From: Paenibacillus sp. HWE-109
GTDB lineage: Bacteria > Bacillota > Bacilli > Paenibacillales > NBRC-103111
DNA length: 64,000 nt
Assembly: GCF_022163125.1 (NCBI RefSeq)
Contig: NZ_CP091881.1
Coordinates: forward strand, 6,835,001-6,899,000
Reading direction: 5' to 3'
Part shown: in pieces, positions 8,630 through 16,181 of the stretch
Layout of the letters: each line of letters opens with the position of its first letter
Position numbering within the stretch: the first letter of the stretch is position 1
Notes under the pieces: generated by a model
What the model was told of the DNA's origin: nothing
Seen by the model: the letters and a program-made list of their open reading frames with translations, nothing else
Database searches by the model: none
Made by a program: the position numbers and the translations under genes

Positions 8630-9892
8630 TTATTCCTCACTCTCGCGCCAAACCTCAGCGCCCAGTGAAGATAAATTAAACACCAAGTTCTCATACCCGC
8701 GGTCAATAAATTCGACGCCAGACACCTCCGTGATGCCTCCTGTCCGAACACTCAGACCTGCAAGCACAAGCGAAGCTCCTGCTCGTAAATCCGTTGCACG
8801 CACTTTGGCTGAGCTGAGCTGTGAACCCTCGATGATCGCGGAGCGTCCCTCCACTTTCATCTTAGCTCCCATGCGCACAAGCTCAGGGATATGCTTGAAA
8901 CGATTACTATAAACATGATCGGTTAATATACTAACGCCTCTGGCTTGGCACAGCAGACTCGCCATTGGAGACTGTAAATCGGTTGCAAAACCAGGATAAA
9001 CCAAAGCTTTCACATCAACGCTTTCGTATTCAGGCTGACCCACAACTCGAATGGATTCATCCATTTCGTAGATATGTACACCCATTTCCTGAAGTTTGGC
9101 CGTTAGAGCTTCCATATGTTTGGGAATGACATTATCCACGGTAACATCACCGCGGGTAGCCGCAGCAGCGATCATATAGGTACCTGCTTGGATGCGGTCA
9201 GGAATTATGGAATGGCGGCAACCATGCATTTCGGTTACCCCTTCGATTCGGATCGTTTCGGTTCCAGCGCCTTTAATTCTTGCTCCCATGGAGTTTAATA
9301 GTGTAGCTACATCTATGATTTCAGGCTCTTTGGCCGCGTTTTCGATAATGGTAACACCTTTGGCCCGCGAGGCTGCCAACATGATATTGATCGTTGCTCC
9401 TACGCTTGCCATGTCCAAGTAAATCTTAGCGCCGCGCAATTCTTTGGCACGTATCTTCAGCGCACCGTTTTCATTGCTAACTTCAGCGCCTAAAGCTTCA
9501 AACCCTTTGATATGCAAATCAATCGGGCGCGGTTCGAAGTTGCAACCACCTGGCAAACCAATCGTTGCCTCTCCAAATCTCCCTAGCAATGCTCCCATTA
9601 AGTAATAGGATGCTCTCAGCTTCTTCACTTTGCCATTAGGCATCGGCAAGGATTTCATGCGACTGGGATCGATCGTCATCCGATCTTCATTCCAATCAAT
9701 TGTGGCGCCTAAATCTGTCAAAATTTCTGTATATATAGCCACATCACTCAGATGTGGAAGATTATCCAAAGTTACCGATGTTTCTGCAAGAATTGCCGCT
9801 GGAATGAGCGCTACTGCACTATTCTTAGCTCCGCTAATTTGAACGGTTCCCCGTAGTGGACGTCCCCCGACCACCATTAATTTCTCCAACAT
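8630..9892 (-). CDS. murZ: UDP-N-acetylglucosamine 1-carboxyvinyltransferase (MurZ-type)
   Basis: A 420-residue enzyme that transfers enolpyruvate from PEP to UDP-GlcNAc, the first committed step of peptidoglycan synthesis. The family start is KLMVVGGRPLRGTVQISGAKN. The catalytic, fosfomycin-targeted Cys is Cys117 in LPGGCNFEPRPIDLHIKG. The ATG at 9892 is chosen because AGGGGGAG lies 4 bases upstream. Many Bacillota have two copies; position between fbaA and rho matches the second B. subtilis paralogue (murZ, also murAB), so that name is used on synteny. Confidence 0.93.
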   Translation of the reverse strand: MLEKLMVVGGRPLRGTVQISGAKNSAVALIPAAILAETSVTLDNLPHLSDVAIYTEILTDLGATIDWNEDRMTIDPSRMKSLPMPNGKVKKLRASYYLMGALLGRFGEATIGLPGGCNFEPRPIDLHIKGFEALGAEVSNENGALKIRAKELRGAKIYLDMASVGATINIMLAASRAKGVTIIENAAKEPEIIDVATLLNSMGARIKGAGTETIRIEGVTEMHGCRHSIIPDRIQAGTYMIAAAATRGDVTVDNVIPKHMEALTAKLQEMGVHIYEMDESIRVVGQPEYESVDVKALVYPGFATDLQSPMASLLCQARGVSILTDHVYSNRFKHIPELVRMGAKMKVEGRSAIIEGSQLSSAKVRATDLRAGASLVLAGLSVRTGGITEVSGVEFIDRGYENLVFNLSSLGAEVWRESEE

Positions 9893-10065
9893 GCTTCTCC
9901 CCCTAAATCCAGGTGCCTTCCTAACTACAACCAAATAAAATCCAAAACGTCAGCAATTCCCCATTCTACCTTTACAAAAAAAATAAAAAGTCCATGCCAA
10001 ATACAACACTGCTGTCCAGTGGAGTGAATCTAAGATAAAAACAGAAGAAGGAAACGCCCGTAAGA

Positions 10066-10107
10066 ACGCATACGTTGGACATTTATTAATCTGTCTTCCG
10101 TATGCGT
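10066..10107. repeat. 9-bp inverted repeat between fbaA and murZ
   Basis: ACGCATACG (10066-10074) and CGTATGCGT (10099-10107) are exact complements separated by 24 bases, 36 bases downstream of the fbaA stop. No T-run follows on either strand, so a simple terminator is unlikely. It could be an mRNA 3' stabiliser, a Rho-linked structure, or an operator for murZ. Confidence 0.5.
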
Positions 10108-10143
10108 CATACTGCATTTCCTATCCTATCTATACAATTGGAA

Positions 10144-10998
10144 TTAAGCTTGGTTGCTGCTTCCGAACAATTGAATTTTGGATTTTACGACTTCGATCAT
10201 AGCACTGCGAGCTGGGGTGAGATATTTACGAGGATCATAAATTTTAGCATCTTTGTTCAGAGCTGCGCGGATGCTTTCTGTGCAAGCCACTTGGTTCTCT
10301 GTGTTTACGTTAATTTTGCCAACGCCAGCAGCGATGGATTTACGAATCATTTCGTCAGGTACGCCGGATCCGCCGTGTAGAACAACTGGAACTGGAATCG
10401 CTTTGGAAACCGCTTCGATAATATCAAAGTGAATGTTAGGCTCGCCTGCGTACATCCCATGTGCAGTACCTACAGCGATAGCCAGACAGTCAACACCTGT
10501 TTCTTCGTAGAAACGGATTGCTTCTTCAGGTTTTGCAAGGTTTGCGTGCTCTTCGTCTACCGAGATGTCATCCTCAACACCACCGATTGTTCCAAGCTCA
10601 CCCTCAACGGATACGCCCATTGCACGAGCAGCTTTAACAACTTCTTTCGTCAAACGAATGTTTTCTTCGAAAGAATAGTGGGAACCGTCAAACATTACGG
10701 AGCTGAATCCTGCACGGATACATTTCATTGCTACTTCAAAGGAACTACCATGATCTAAGTGCAAAGCAATCGGCAGACCGGATTTTTTCGCTGCTGCTTC
10801 TGCAATAGCTACTGTAAATTCGATACCCATATATTTCAGTGCGCCTTCGCTAACACCATAAATGAACGGGGACTTTAATTCGATTGCAGCTTCTACAATC
10901 GCTTGAGCAAACTCAAGGTTGTTCATGTTAAATTGACCCACCGCGTATTTGTTCGCTTTTGCCTTAGGTAAAAACTCATTCATTGAAACCAATGCCAT
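10144..10998 (-). CDS. fbaA: Class II fructose-1,6-bisphosphate aldolase
   Basis: A 284-residue zinc-dependent glycolytic aldolase that interconverts fructose-1,6-bisphosphate with dihydroxyacetone phosphate and glyceraldehyde-3-phosphate. Family landmarks are the start MALVSMNEFLPKAKANKYAV, the catalytic Asp82 and zinc ligand His83 in LHLDHGSSF, GELGTIGGVEDD, the zinc ligand in VGTAHGMY, and the phosphate-binding HGGSGVP and INVNTE segments. AGGAGG precedes the ATG by 9 bases. Its place between spo0F and murZ is conserved; the transaldolase gene found here in B. subtilis is missing. Confidence 0.97.
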   Translation of the reverse strand: MALVSMNEFLPKAKANKYAVGQFNMNNLEFAQAIVEAAIELKSPFIYGVSEGALKYMGIEFTVAIAEAAAKKSGLPIALHLDHGSSFEVAMKCIRAGFSSVMFDGSHYSFEENIRLTKEVVKAARAMGVSVEGELGTIGGVEDDISVDEEHANLAKPEEAIRFYEETGVDCLAIAVGTAHGMYAGEPNIHFDIIEAVSKAIPVPVVLHGGSGVPDEMIRKSIAAGVGKINVNTENQVACTESIRAALNKDAKIYDPRKYLTPARSAMIEVVKSKIQLFGSSNQA

Positions 10999-11126
10999 GT
11001 TTCTCTTCCTCCTAGAACCTGTAGTAGTTGCGTATACCGCTCTTTGTCATACCTGAGTTATTATAGCACATAAATTTTCAAATGATAACCAAGCCCTGAC
11101 TTCGGCAACAAAAAAAGACCCTATGA

Positions 11127-11519
11127 CTAGGATCCTACGGCAAAACCACTGCTGGATTCATTATTAAGCTGCATATTGACCGCCATTCGCAACTCATCGA
11201 TATCAAACGGCTTGGTAAAATGCATGATGGCGCCCAAATCGGTTGCTTCTTTGATCATATCAAGTTCGCCATAAGCAGTCATCATGATCACTTTAATCGA
11301 GGCGTCGATTGCTTTCACATGCTTCAAAATATCCAAACCATCCATACCTGGAATTTTCATATCCAATAGCAGCAGGTCAGGCGAAGAATTTTTCACGATT
11401 TCTAAAGCCAACTTACCGTTCGAGGCTTGATAGGTATCGTACCCTTCGTTACTGAATACCTCCATTAGCAATACGCGAATCCCATTTTGATCGTCGACAA
11501 TCAATACTTTTTTCTTCAT
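11127..11519 (-). CDS. spo0F: Sporulation phosphorelay intermediate Spo0F
   Basis: A 130-residue stand-alone receiver domain with no output domain. Spo0F accepts phosphate from sporulation kinases and passes it to Spo0B, then Spo0A. The acidic pocket is Asp9-Asp10, the phosphoacceptor is Asp53 in LLLLDMKIPGMDG, and the switch residues are Thr81 (MMTAYGE) and Lys103 (HFTKPFD). GGGAGGG lies upstream of the ATG and a SigH-type promoter is at 11579-11607, as known for B. subtilis spo0F. The C-terminal tail is slightly longer than that of the 124-residue B. subtilis protein. Adjacent to pyrG and fbaA, the conserved position. Confidence 0.96.
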   Translation of the reverse strand: MKKKVLIVDDQNGIRVLLMEVFSNEGYDTYQASNGKLALEIVKNSSPDLLLLDMKIPGMDGLDILKHVKAIDASIKVIMMTAYGELDMIKEATDLGAIMHFTKPFDIDELRMAVNMQLNNESSSGFAVGS

Positions 11520-11578
11520 GAGCCTAGTTCCCTCCCGAAAACGAATAGCGATTCGTATCTTCTACACGATAAGTAAAG

Positions 11579-11607
11579 ATATTCGCTATCCATTTTCGTT
11601 TTCCTTC
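11579..11607 (-). promoter_or_regulatory. SigH-type promoter for spo0F
   Basis: Reading the minus strand, GAAGGAAAA (-35) and AGCGAATAT (-10) are separated by 11 bases, fitting the SigH consensus RNAGGAWWW-N11/12-RNNGAATWW at every defined position. It ends about 60 bases before the spo0F start codon. The leader between contains an inverted repeat (ACGAAT/ATTCGT, 11541-11556). No clear Spo0A box was found by eye. Confidence 0.75.
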
Positions 11608-11682
11608 TGAGAGAGAGACTTAATTGAAAACTTTTACAAATAAGTTGTTTTACAGGAGACCACGCCGGTGCCGCGCAAAATA

Positions 11683-13284
11683 TTAACGGGCAATCAGCTG
11701 CGCTGCTTTCACGAATTCACGGAAAAGCGGCTGCGGACGATTCGGACGCGAAGTAAATTCTGGATGGAATTGTACCGCCAAGAACCACGGGTGACCCGGA
11801 AGCTCGACCATTTCGACCAAGCGGCCATCTGGTGAAGTACCGGAAATACGCAGTCCAGCGGACTCAATCGTCTCGCGGTATTCGTTATTGAACTCATACC
11901 GATGGCGATGTCTCTCGTAGACAAGCTCATCGTTGTAACATTGCTCAGCAAGGGAGCCTGGAACAATTTTGCAAGGATATAGGCCCAGACGCATGGTACC
12001 GCCCAGATTTTCGATATCTTTCTGCTCTGGAAGCAAATCAATAACCGGATAAGCTGTCGTCGGATTAATCTCAGAGCTGTTCGCCCCGTCCAAACCTGAA
12101 ACAGAACGTGCATATTCAATAACAGCCACTTGCATACCCAAACAAATACCGAAGAATGGAATTTCTTTCTCACGGGCATAACGAATGGCGGATACTTTCC
12201 CTTCGATCCCACGATCACCGAATCCACCCGGAACAAGAATCCCTTGTACTCCGGAAAGCAGAGAATGCACGTTATGATCAAAAATATCTTCAGCGTTTAC
12301 CCAACGGATATTAATTTCGGAATCATTATCAATGCCAGCATGACCTAGAGCTTCCACAATACTGAGGTAAGCGTCATGCAGAGCAACATATTTTCCAACA
12401 ATAGCGATTTCTGTTTTCTTGGTTAAGGATTTAACTTTGCGAACCAAACTTTCCCACTCTGTCATGTTCGGCTCGTTCGTTGTAAGCTTCAGGTGATTAA
12501 CAACATAGTCGTCCATGCCTTGCTCACGAAGCATCATCGGTACTTCATATAGCGTTTCAGCATCTCTGCATTCAATAACTGCCGCTGGATCAATATCACA
12601 GAACAAAGCTAATTTGCGCTTCATGTCTTCCGTCAACGGATGCTCGGTACGGCAAACAATCACGTGCGGTTGAATTCCCAGTCCGCGCAGCTCTTTCACA
12701 CTGTGTTGCGTTGGTTTAGTTTTCACTTCACCAGCCGCCTTAATATAAGGAATCAGCGTAACGTGAATGTACATGACATTCTCGCGGCCGATGTCATTTT
12801 TCATTTGACGAATAGCTTCTAAGAACGGCAAACTCTCGATGTCACCGACAGTTCCGCCAATCTCTGTAATAACAACATCGGACCCCGCTTCGCGGCCAGC
12901 ACGAATAACACGATCCTTAATTTCATTCGTGATATGCGGGATAACTTGGACAGTGCCGCCCAGATATTCGCCTCTGCGCTCTTTGGTAATAACGGAAGAG
13001 TAGACTTTGCCTGATGTTACGTTCGAACTTTTGGACAGATTAATATCGATAAAACGCTCATAATGACCTAAATCCAAATCCGTTTCTGCCCCATCGTCGG
13101 TTACGAAAACTTCACCATGCTGGTAAGGACTCATGGTTCCTGGATCCACGTTGATGTAAGGGTCGAACTTCTGAATCGTAACTTTTAGACCTCTGTTCTT
13201 GAGCAATCTTCCCAAGGAAGCTGCTGTAATTCCTTTGCCAAGGGAAGAAACTACGCCTCCCGTAACGAAAATGTATTTTGTCAC
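11683..13284 (-). CDS. pyrG: CTP synthase
   Basis: A 533-residue enzyme that aminates UTP to CTP using glutamine. The N-terminal synthetase domain begins TKYIFVTGGVVSSLGKG, with the P-loop-like SSLGKGI and DPYINVDPGTMSP. The C-terminal glutamine amidotransferase domain has the oxyanion region PGGFGDRG, nucleophile Cys in FFGICLGMQ, and catalytic His-x-Glu in VQFHPEFTSRP. The start codon is GTG, with AGGAGG 8 bases upstream. It follows rpoE, as in B. subtilis, but a strong terminator lies between. A hairpin with a T-run near 13339-13365 could be a pyrimidine attenuator, but the fit is poor. Confidence 0.97.
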   Translation of the reverse strand: MTKYIFVTGGVVSSLGKGITAASLGRLLKNRGLKVTIQKFDPYINVDPGTMSPYQHGEVFVTDDGAETDLDLGHYERFIDINLSKSSNVTSGKVYSSVITKERRGEYLGGTVQVIPHITNEIKDRVIRAGREAGSDVVITEIGGTVGDIESLPFLEAIRQMKNDIGRENVMYIHVTLIPYIKAAGEVKTKPTQHSVKELRGLGIQPHVIVCRTEHPLTEDMKRKLALFCDIDPAAVIECRDAETLYEVPMMLREQGMDDYVVNHLKLTTNEPNMTEWESLVRKVKSLTKKTEIAIVGKYVALHDAYLSIVEALGHAGIDNDSEINIRWVNAEDIFDHNVHSLLSGVQGILVPGGFGDRGIEGKVSAIRYAREKEIPFFGICLGMQVAVIEYARSVSGLDGANSSEINPTTAYPVIDLLPEQKDIENLGGTMRLGLYPCKIVPGSLAEQCYNDELVYERHRHRYEFNNEYRETIESAGLRISGTSPDGRLVEMVELPGHPWFLAVQFHPEFTSRPNRPQPLFREFVKAAQLIAR

Positions 13285-13447
13285 TATGTACGCCTCCTAA
13301 GATTTTTTTGGTGAAACATGAATTCCCTTGTTTGTATGCAAAAAGCTCACGTCGCAAGCTCTCGCTCTCGCTGCAATTAACCTCATATTTAGTGTCTACT
13401 AAATGGTGGTTTTCATGAAAATACGGTGAAAAAACACCGAAAAAAAC

Positions 13448-13483
13448 AAAAAAAGTGACACCCGTAGTGACGGGGCACTTTTT
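13448..13483 (-). terminator. Terminator after rpoE
   Basis: On the minus strand AAAGTGCCCCGT and ACGGGTGTCACTTT form a long stem over a CACT loop, followed by seven T. It separates rpoE from pyrG. Confidence 0.85.
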
Positions 13484-13564
13484 GAATGCTTGCGCAAAAT
13501 GTTAAGATTCTTTTAAAGCCCATGCAATAGTTTACTCTGAATAGACGGGGGCTGTCAAGACAAG

Positions 13565-14143
13565 TTATTTGTCGTCGTCATCCTCATCATCCAACTCTTC
13601 ATCTTCGGCTTCCTCATCGGAATCCTCGTCTAAATCGTCATCTTCATCGTCTGTCTCTTCGATACCCGCTTCACCAAGATCCTCTTCGATTTCTTCATCT
13701 TCGAAGAACTCTGTATCTTCTTCCGCTTCTTCCTCTTCGGTTTCGGTACCAAATGTATCGTACTCGTCTTCCTCAGCGTATGTATCTTCTTCTTCCGCAT
13801 AGATGTCTTCATCCAGGTCGTCGTCTTCGTCGTTGATGATTCTAGGACGCTTAGCGTTACCTACTGCATCATCCGATTTCTCAACAGGATACCAACGTTT
13901 GAGGCCCCATAGGTTCGTACCTACACAAGCAAAACGTCCATCGATGTTGATTTCCGTATATAGTTGGGCAATCACTTGCATGACATTCTGCTCAGACAAC
14001 CCTTTTATTTTCGCAATTTCCGCCATCAGGTCACGGTAATAAAACGGCGTATTCGCCGACTTCAGTAATTCAAACGCCAAATCCACCATGGGCATTTCGC
14101 GTGCTTGCTCTGTGGTGATTTTGAGTGTGTATTCGCTACTCAT
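13565..14143 (-). CDS. rpoE: DNA-directed RNA polymerase delta subunit
   Basis: A 192-residue protein of the delta family, which is restricted to Bacillota. The N-terminal 90 residues form the folded HARE-HTH domain (VDLAFELLKSANTPFYYRDL ... GTNLWGLKRWYP). From about residue 105 the chain is an almost unbroken Asp/Glu tail with few hydrophobic residues. Delta speeds RNA polymerase recycling and alters sensitivity to initiating NTP; the acidic tail competes with nucleic acid. The tail-coding region is highly repetitive (GAA/GAT codons), which creates open but meaningless frames on the other strand. Confidence 0.96.
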   Translation of the reverse strand: MSSEYTLKITTEQAREMPMVDLAFELLKSANTPFYYRDLMAEIAKIKGLSEQNVMQVIAQLYTEINIDGRFACVGTNLWGLKRWYPVEKSDDAVGNAKRPRIINDEDDDLDEDIYAEEEDTYAEEDEYDTFGTETEEEEAEEDTEFFEDEEIEEDLGEAGIEETDDEDDDLDEDSDEEAEDEELDDEDDDDK

Positions 14144-14564
14144 CTAAGGCACATCCCTTTCGATCGTCTTCTTCGCTTCTTCTATCTACCTTATCCAATA
14201 TCTTCATTAAGTAAAACCTATTTTTTCTAAAAATGCAACTACCCCTTCGAATCCGCGGAAACCATGACCCATTCGGGCCTTCTGAACAAGAAAGCGATCC
14301 CCCTAAAATAGAATACAAGCGAAGGTCCCCCTCCGCTCGCGACTGTACCCTAAGGAAGCGATGCGTACAGGCCGCAGCCGCTTCCATTACCTGAGAAAGA
14401 GACACTCCTGCCCGCGCCTCTCTATCTATCCTATGTAAAACCTACGCATCTGACACGGCTTCGCACCCATTTATTTCTTTAAAGGCTATGACACGGTCAG
14501 AAGGGGTGACCTGTACATAAGATAGGGGAGATTCGATTCTAAGCTGTCATGGGGGGATGGCACG
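14144..14564. other. Divergent intergenic region, rpoE / subtilisin
   Basis: No gene is supported in these 421 bases between the divergent rpoE and the S8 protease. An open minus-strand frame covers 14136-14405 but has no ribosome site, overlaps the rpoE start and has no recognisable protein features. Promoters for both flanking genes must lie here; none matches consensus well enough to mark. Confidence 0.5.
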
Positions 14565-15725
14565 ATGGATATAGCCACCTTTCTTCAATTGCTTCACGAG
14601 GAAATCGGCCTCACCAAGCACTCCGGCAAAAAGCATATCATCCATTTCGCAAAGGCTAAGGACTATTATGCCTGCAAATCAGAGCTGAAGCGAATGAAGT
14701 CCACGTTCCACCATCTTGCTAAGGTGCGCTATCTCGACATTATTCACGCTTTCTCCTGCATGCTTCGTCCTGACACCAAGCTCCGAGGTTTAACCGGTGC
14801 CCCCATCATTGAAGCGGACACCAAGATTACCGTGCATCAAATGGCCAGCAGCAAAATCACCACGAAACGCGCAAGCATTTTATCAGGCTCCCACACCATC
14901 CCATGGGGCATTGATCAAGTAGGCGCCCCGGAAGTTTGGAATAAGTCCGTTGGACAAAACATTCGGGTCGGCGTTATCGATACAGGCATTGATTACAATC
15001 ACCCCGATTTGCGCAATTCGATTTCGCGCGGTATTAATTTATTAAACCGGAGTATGCTTCCCTTTGATGACAACGGCCATGGCACGCATATCGCGGGCAC
15101 GATTGCGGCTACAGGCCGCCATTCCGGCATTGTCGGTGTCGCTCCTCGAGCGATTATTCATCCTGTCAAAGCTTTCGACAATAGCGGGAGTGCTTATGTC
15201 TCGGATATTATCGCCGGCATCGATTGGTGTGTGCACAATGATCTCGATATTATTAACATGAGCTTCGGCATGAAATCTTACAATCGCTCTCTCGAACAAG
15301 CCGTGATGAATGCCTATTACCGAGGCAAAATTATCATCGCCTCCTCCGGTAACGATGGCAAGAAGAAAACGGTTGATTATCCTGCCCGTTTCCCGCAAGT
15401 CGTCTCCGTTGGGGCAACAACGCGCTTGGGCAAAATTGCTCCCTTCAGCAATCGCGGGAAGCAAATTGATATTTATGCGCCAGGCGAACGTGTTTACTCG
15501 TCTTGGCTGCATGGCAAATACAATGAGCTGAGCGGCACCTCGATGGCGACGGCCCATGTCAGCGGCGTAGTCGCGTTGATGCTGTCCATCAAGCCGATGT
15601 CGCCGCTGCAGATCAAAAGCGCGCTGCGCCGCTGCGCAATCGGTCTGAGCAAGCGCCAGAGCTCACGCTGGCAGCCGGGGCATTTGAACGCCCGGCGGGC
15701 GATTCGGGCGGCGCGGCAGAGCTAG
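14565..15725 (+). CDS. S8 family serine peptidase (subtilisin-like, no signal peptide)
   Basis: A 386-residue subtilase. The catalytic triad is visible: Asp in VGVIDTGIDYNHPDL, His in NGHGTHIAGT, and Ser in SGTSMATAHVSG; the oxyanion Asn is in ASSGNDG. About 110 residues precede the domain and could act as a propeptide, but the N-terminus (MDIATFLQLLHEEIGLTKHS) is not a signal peptide, so the product should be cytosolic or exported by an unusual route. Secreted subtilisins normally carry a Sec signal; intracellular ISPs have a short LIPY/F pro-sequence, which is also absent. The C-terminus is Arg-rich. GGGGGATGG precedes the ATG. Confidence 0.9.
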   Translation: MDIATFLQLLHEEIGLTKHSGKKHIIHFAKAKDYYACKSELKRMKSTFHHLAKVRYLDIIHAFSCMLRPDTKLRGLTGAPIIEADTKITVHQMASSKITTKRASILSGSHTIPWGIDQVGAPEVWNKSVGQNIRVGVIDTGIDYNHPDLRNSISRGINLLNRSMLPFDDNGHGTHIAGTIAATGRHSGIVGVAPRAIIHPVKAFDNSGSAYVSDIIAGIDWCVHNDLDIINMSFGMKSYNRSLEQAVMNAYYRGKIIIASSGNDGKKKTVDYPARFPQVVSVGATTRLGKIAPFSNRGKQIDIYAPGERVYSSWLHGKYNELSGTSMATAHVSGVVALMLSIKPMSPLQIKSALRRCAIGLSKRQSSRWQPGHLNARRAIRAARQS

Positions 15726-15857
15726 GGCGGGGCGCGGTGCGGCAGAGCGGGGCGGTACGGGCGCGGCCGTTGCAACACGCACAAGTGTCCCGTGGCCAGC
15801 CCCTAAGTAAGAAAACCGGCTTCGCCGCCCTGAGAAATGAGCCTCTTAAAAGCGACA

Positions 15858-16055
15858 AATCCTATAAAGGGAACTGTAGTACGCTAATTGAGCAAAAAGG
15901 AGATATACTAGAGCAATAGCGGAACTACAGTGCCTTATTTCCACGAAATAAGCTAAATTTCCCATCAAACAGCAAAATAGCGGATCGTAGTTCCCTCAAG
16001 CCTGTAATAATAGCGATTTTTTCTATAATAGCGCACTGTAGTTCCCTTATCTCCG
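15858..16055. repeat. Dispersed repeat cluster (GTAGTTCC / AATAGC units)
   Basis: Four related units 50-60 bases apart share a core resembling GGAACTACAGT or GGATCGTAGTTCCC, most preceded by AATAGC: near 15862, 15920, 15980 and 16030. The spacers are AT-rich. A related pair with GGATCGTAGATCC and GGATCGTGGATTCC lies at 49519-49585, 33 kb away. Each core is partly self-complementary (GGAAC/GTTCC type). No protein is encoded. I take this as a chromosomal dispersed intergenic repeat family. Confidence 0.6.
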
Positions 16056-16113
16056 CGCGAGGCAGCGTGAGCAACTCCGCTTTCACTCCAAAACATATAA
16101 ATTCTTTATACGT

Positions 16114-16164
16114 ACACAAAAACACCTCCCATTCACGCAAGTGGAGTGGGAGGTGTTTTTGTGT
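16114..16164 (-). terminator. Strong bidirectional terminator after argS
   Basis: A 17-base arm (ACACAAAAACACCTCCC and its exact complement) encloses a 17-base loop. T-rich arms on both strands make it able to end argS on the minus strand and anything arriving on the plus strand. Confidence 0.85.
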
Positions 16165-16181
16165 ATGTGCGGGAGCGGAGC

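Noticed and set aside
11709..12281. Long open frame inside pyrG
   Set aside because: Out of frame with a certain housekeeping gene and without start signals.
13339..13365. Pyrimidine attenuator before pyrG
   Set aside because: A weak AGCT-type pairing near a T-run exists, but the stem is short and no initial GGG-type start or alternative pairing could be made out.
13569..13802. Ser-rich open frame opposite rpoE
   Set aside because: It is the complement of Asp/Glu codons in the delta acidic tail and has no ribosome site or other support.
14136..14405. Minus-strand open frame upstream of rpoE
   Set aside because: Overlaps the rpoE start, lacks a ribosome site and has no protein-like composition.
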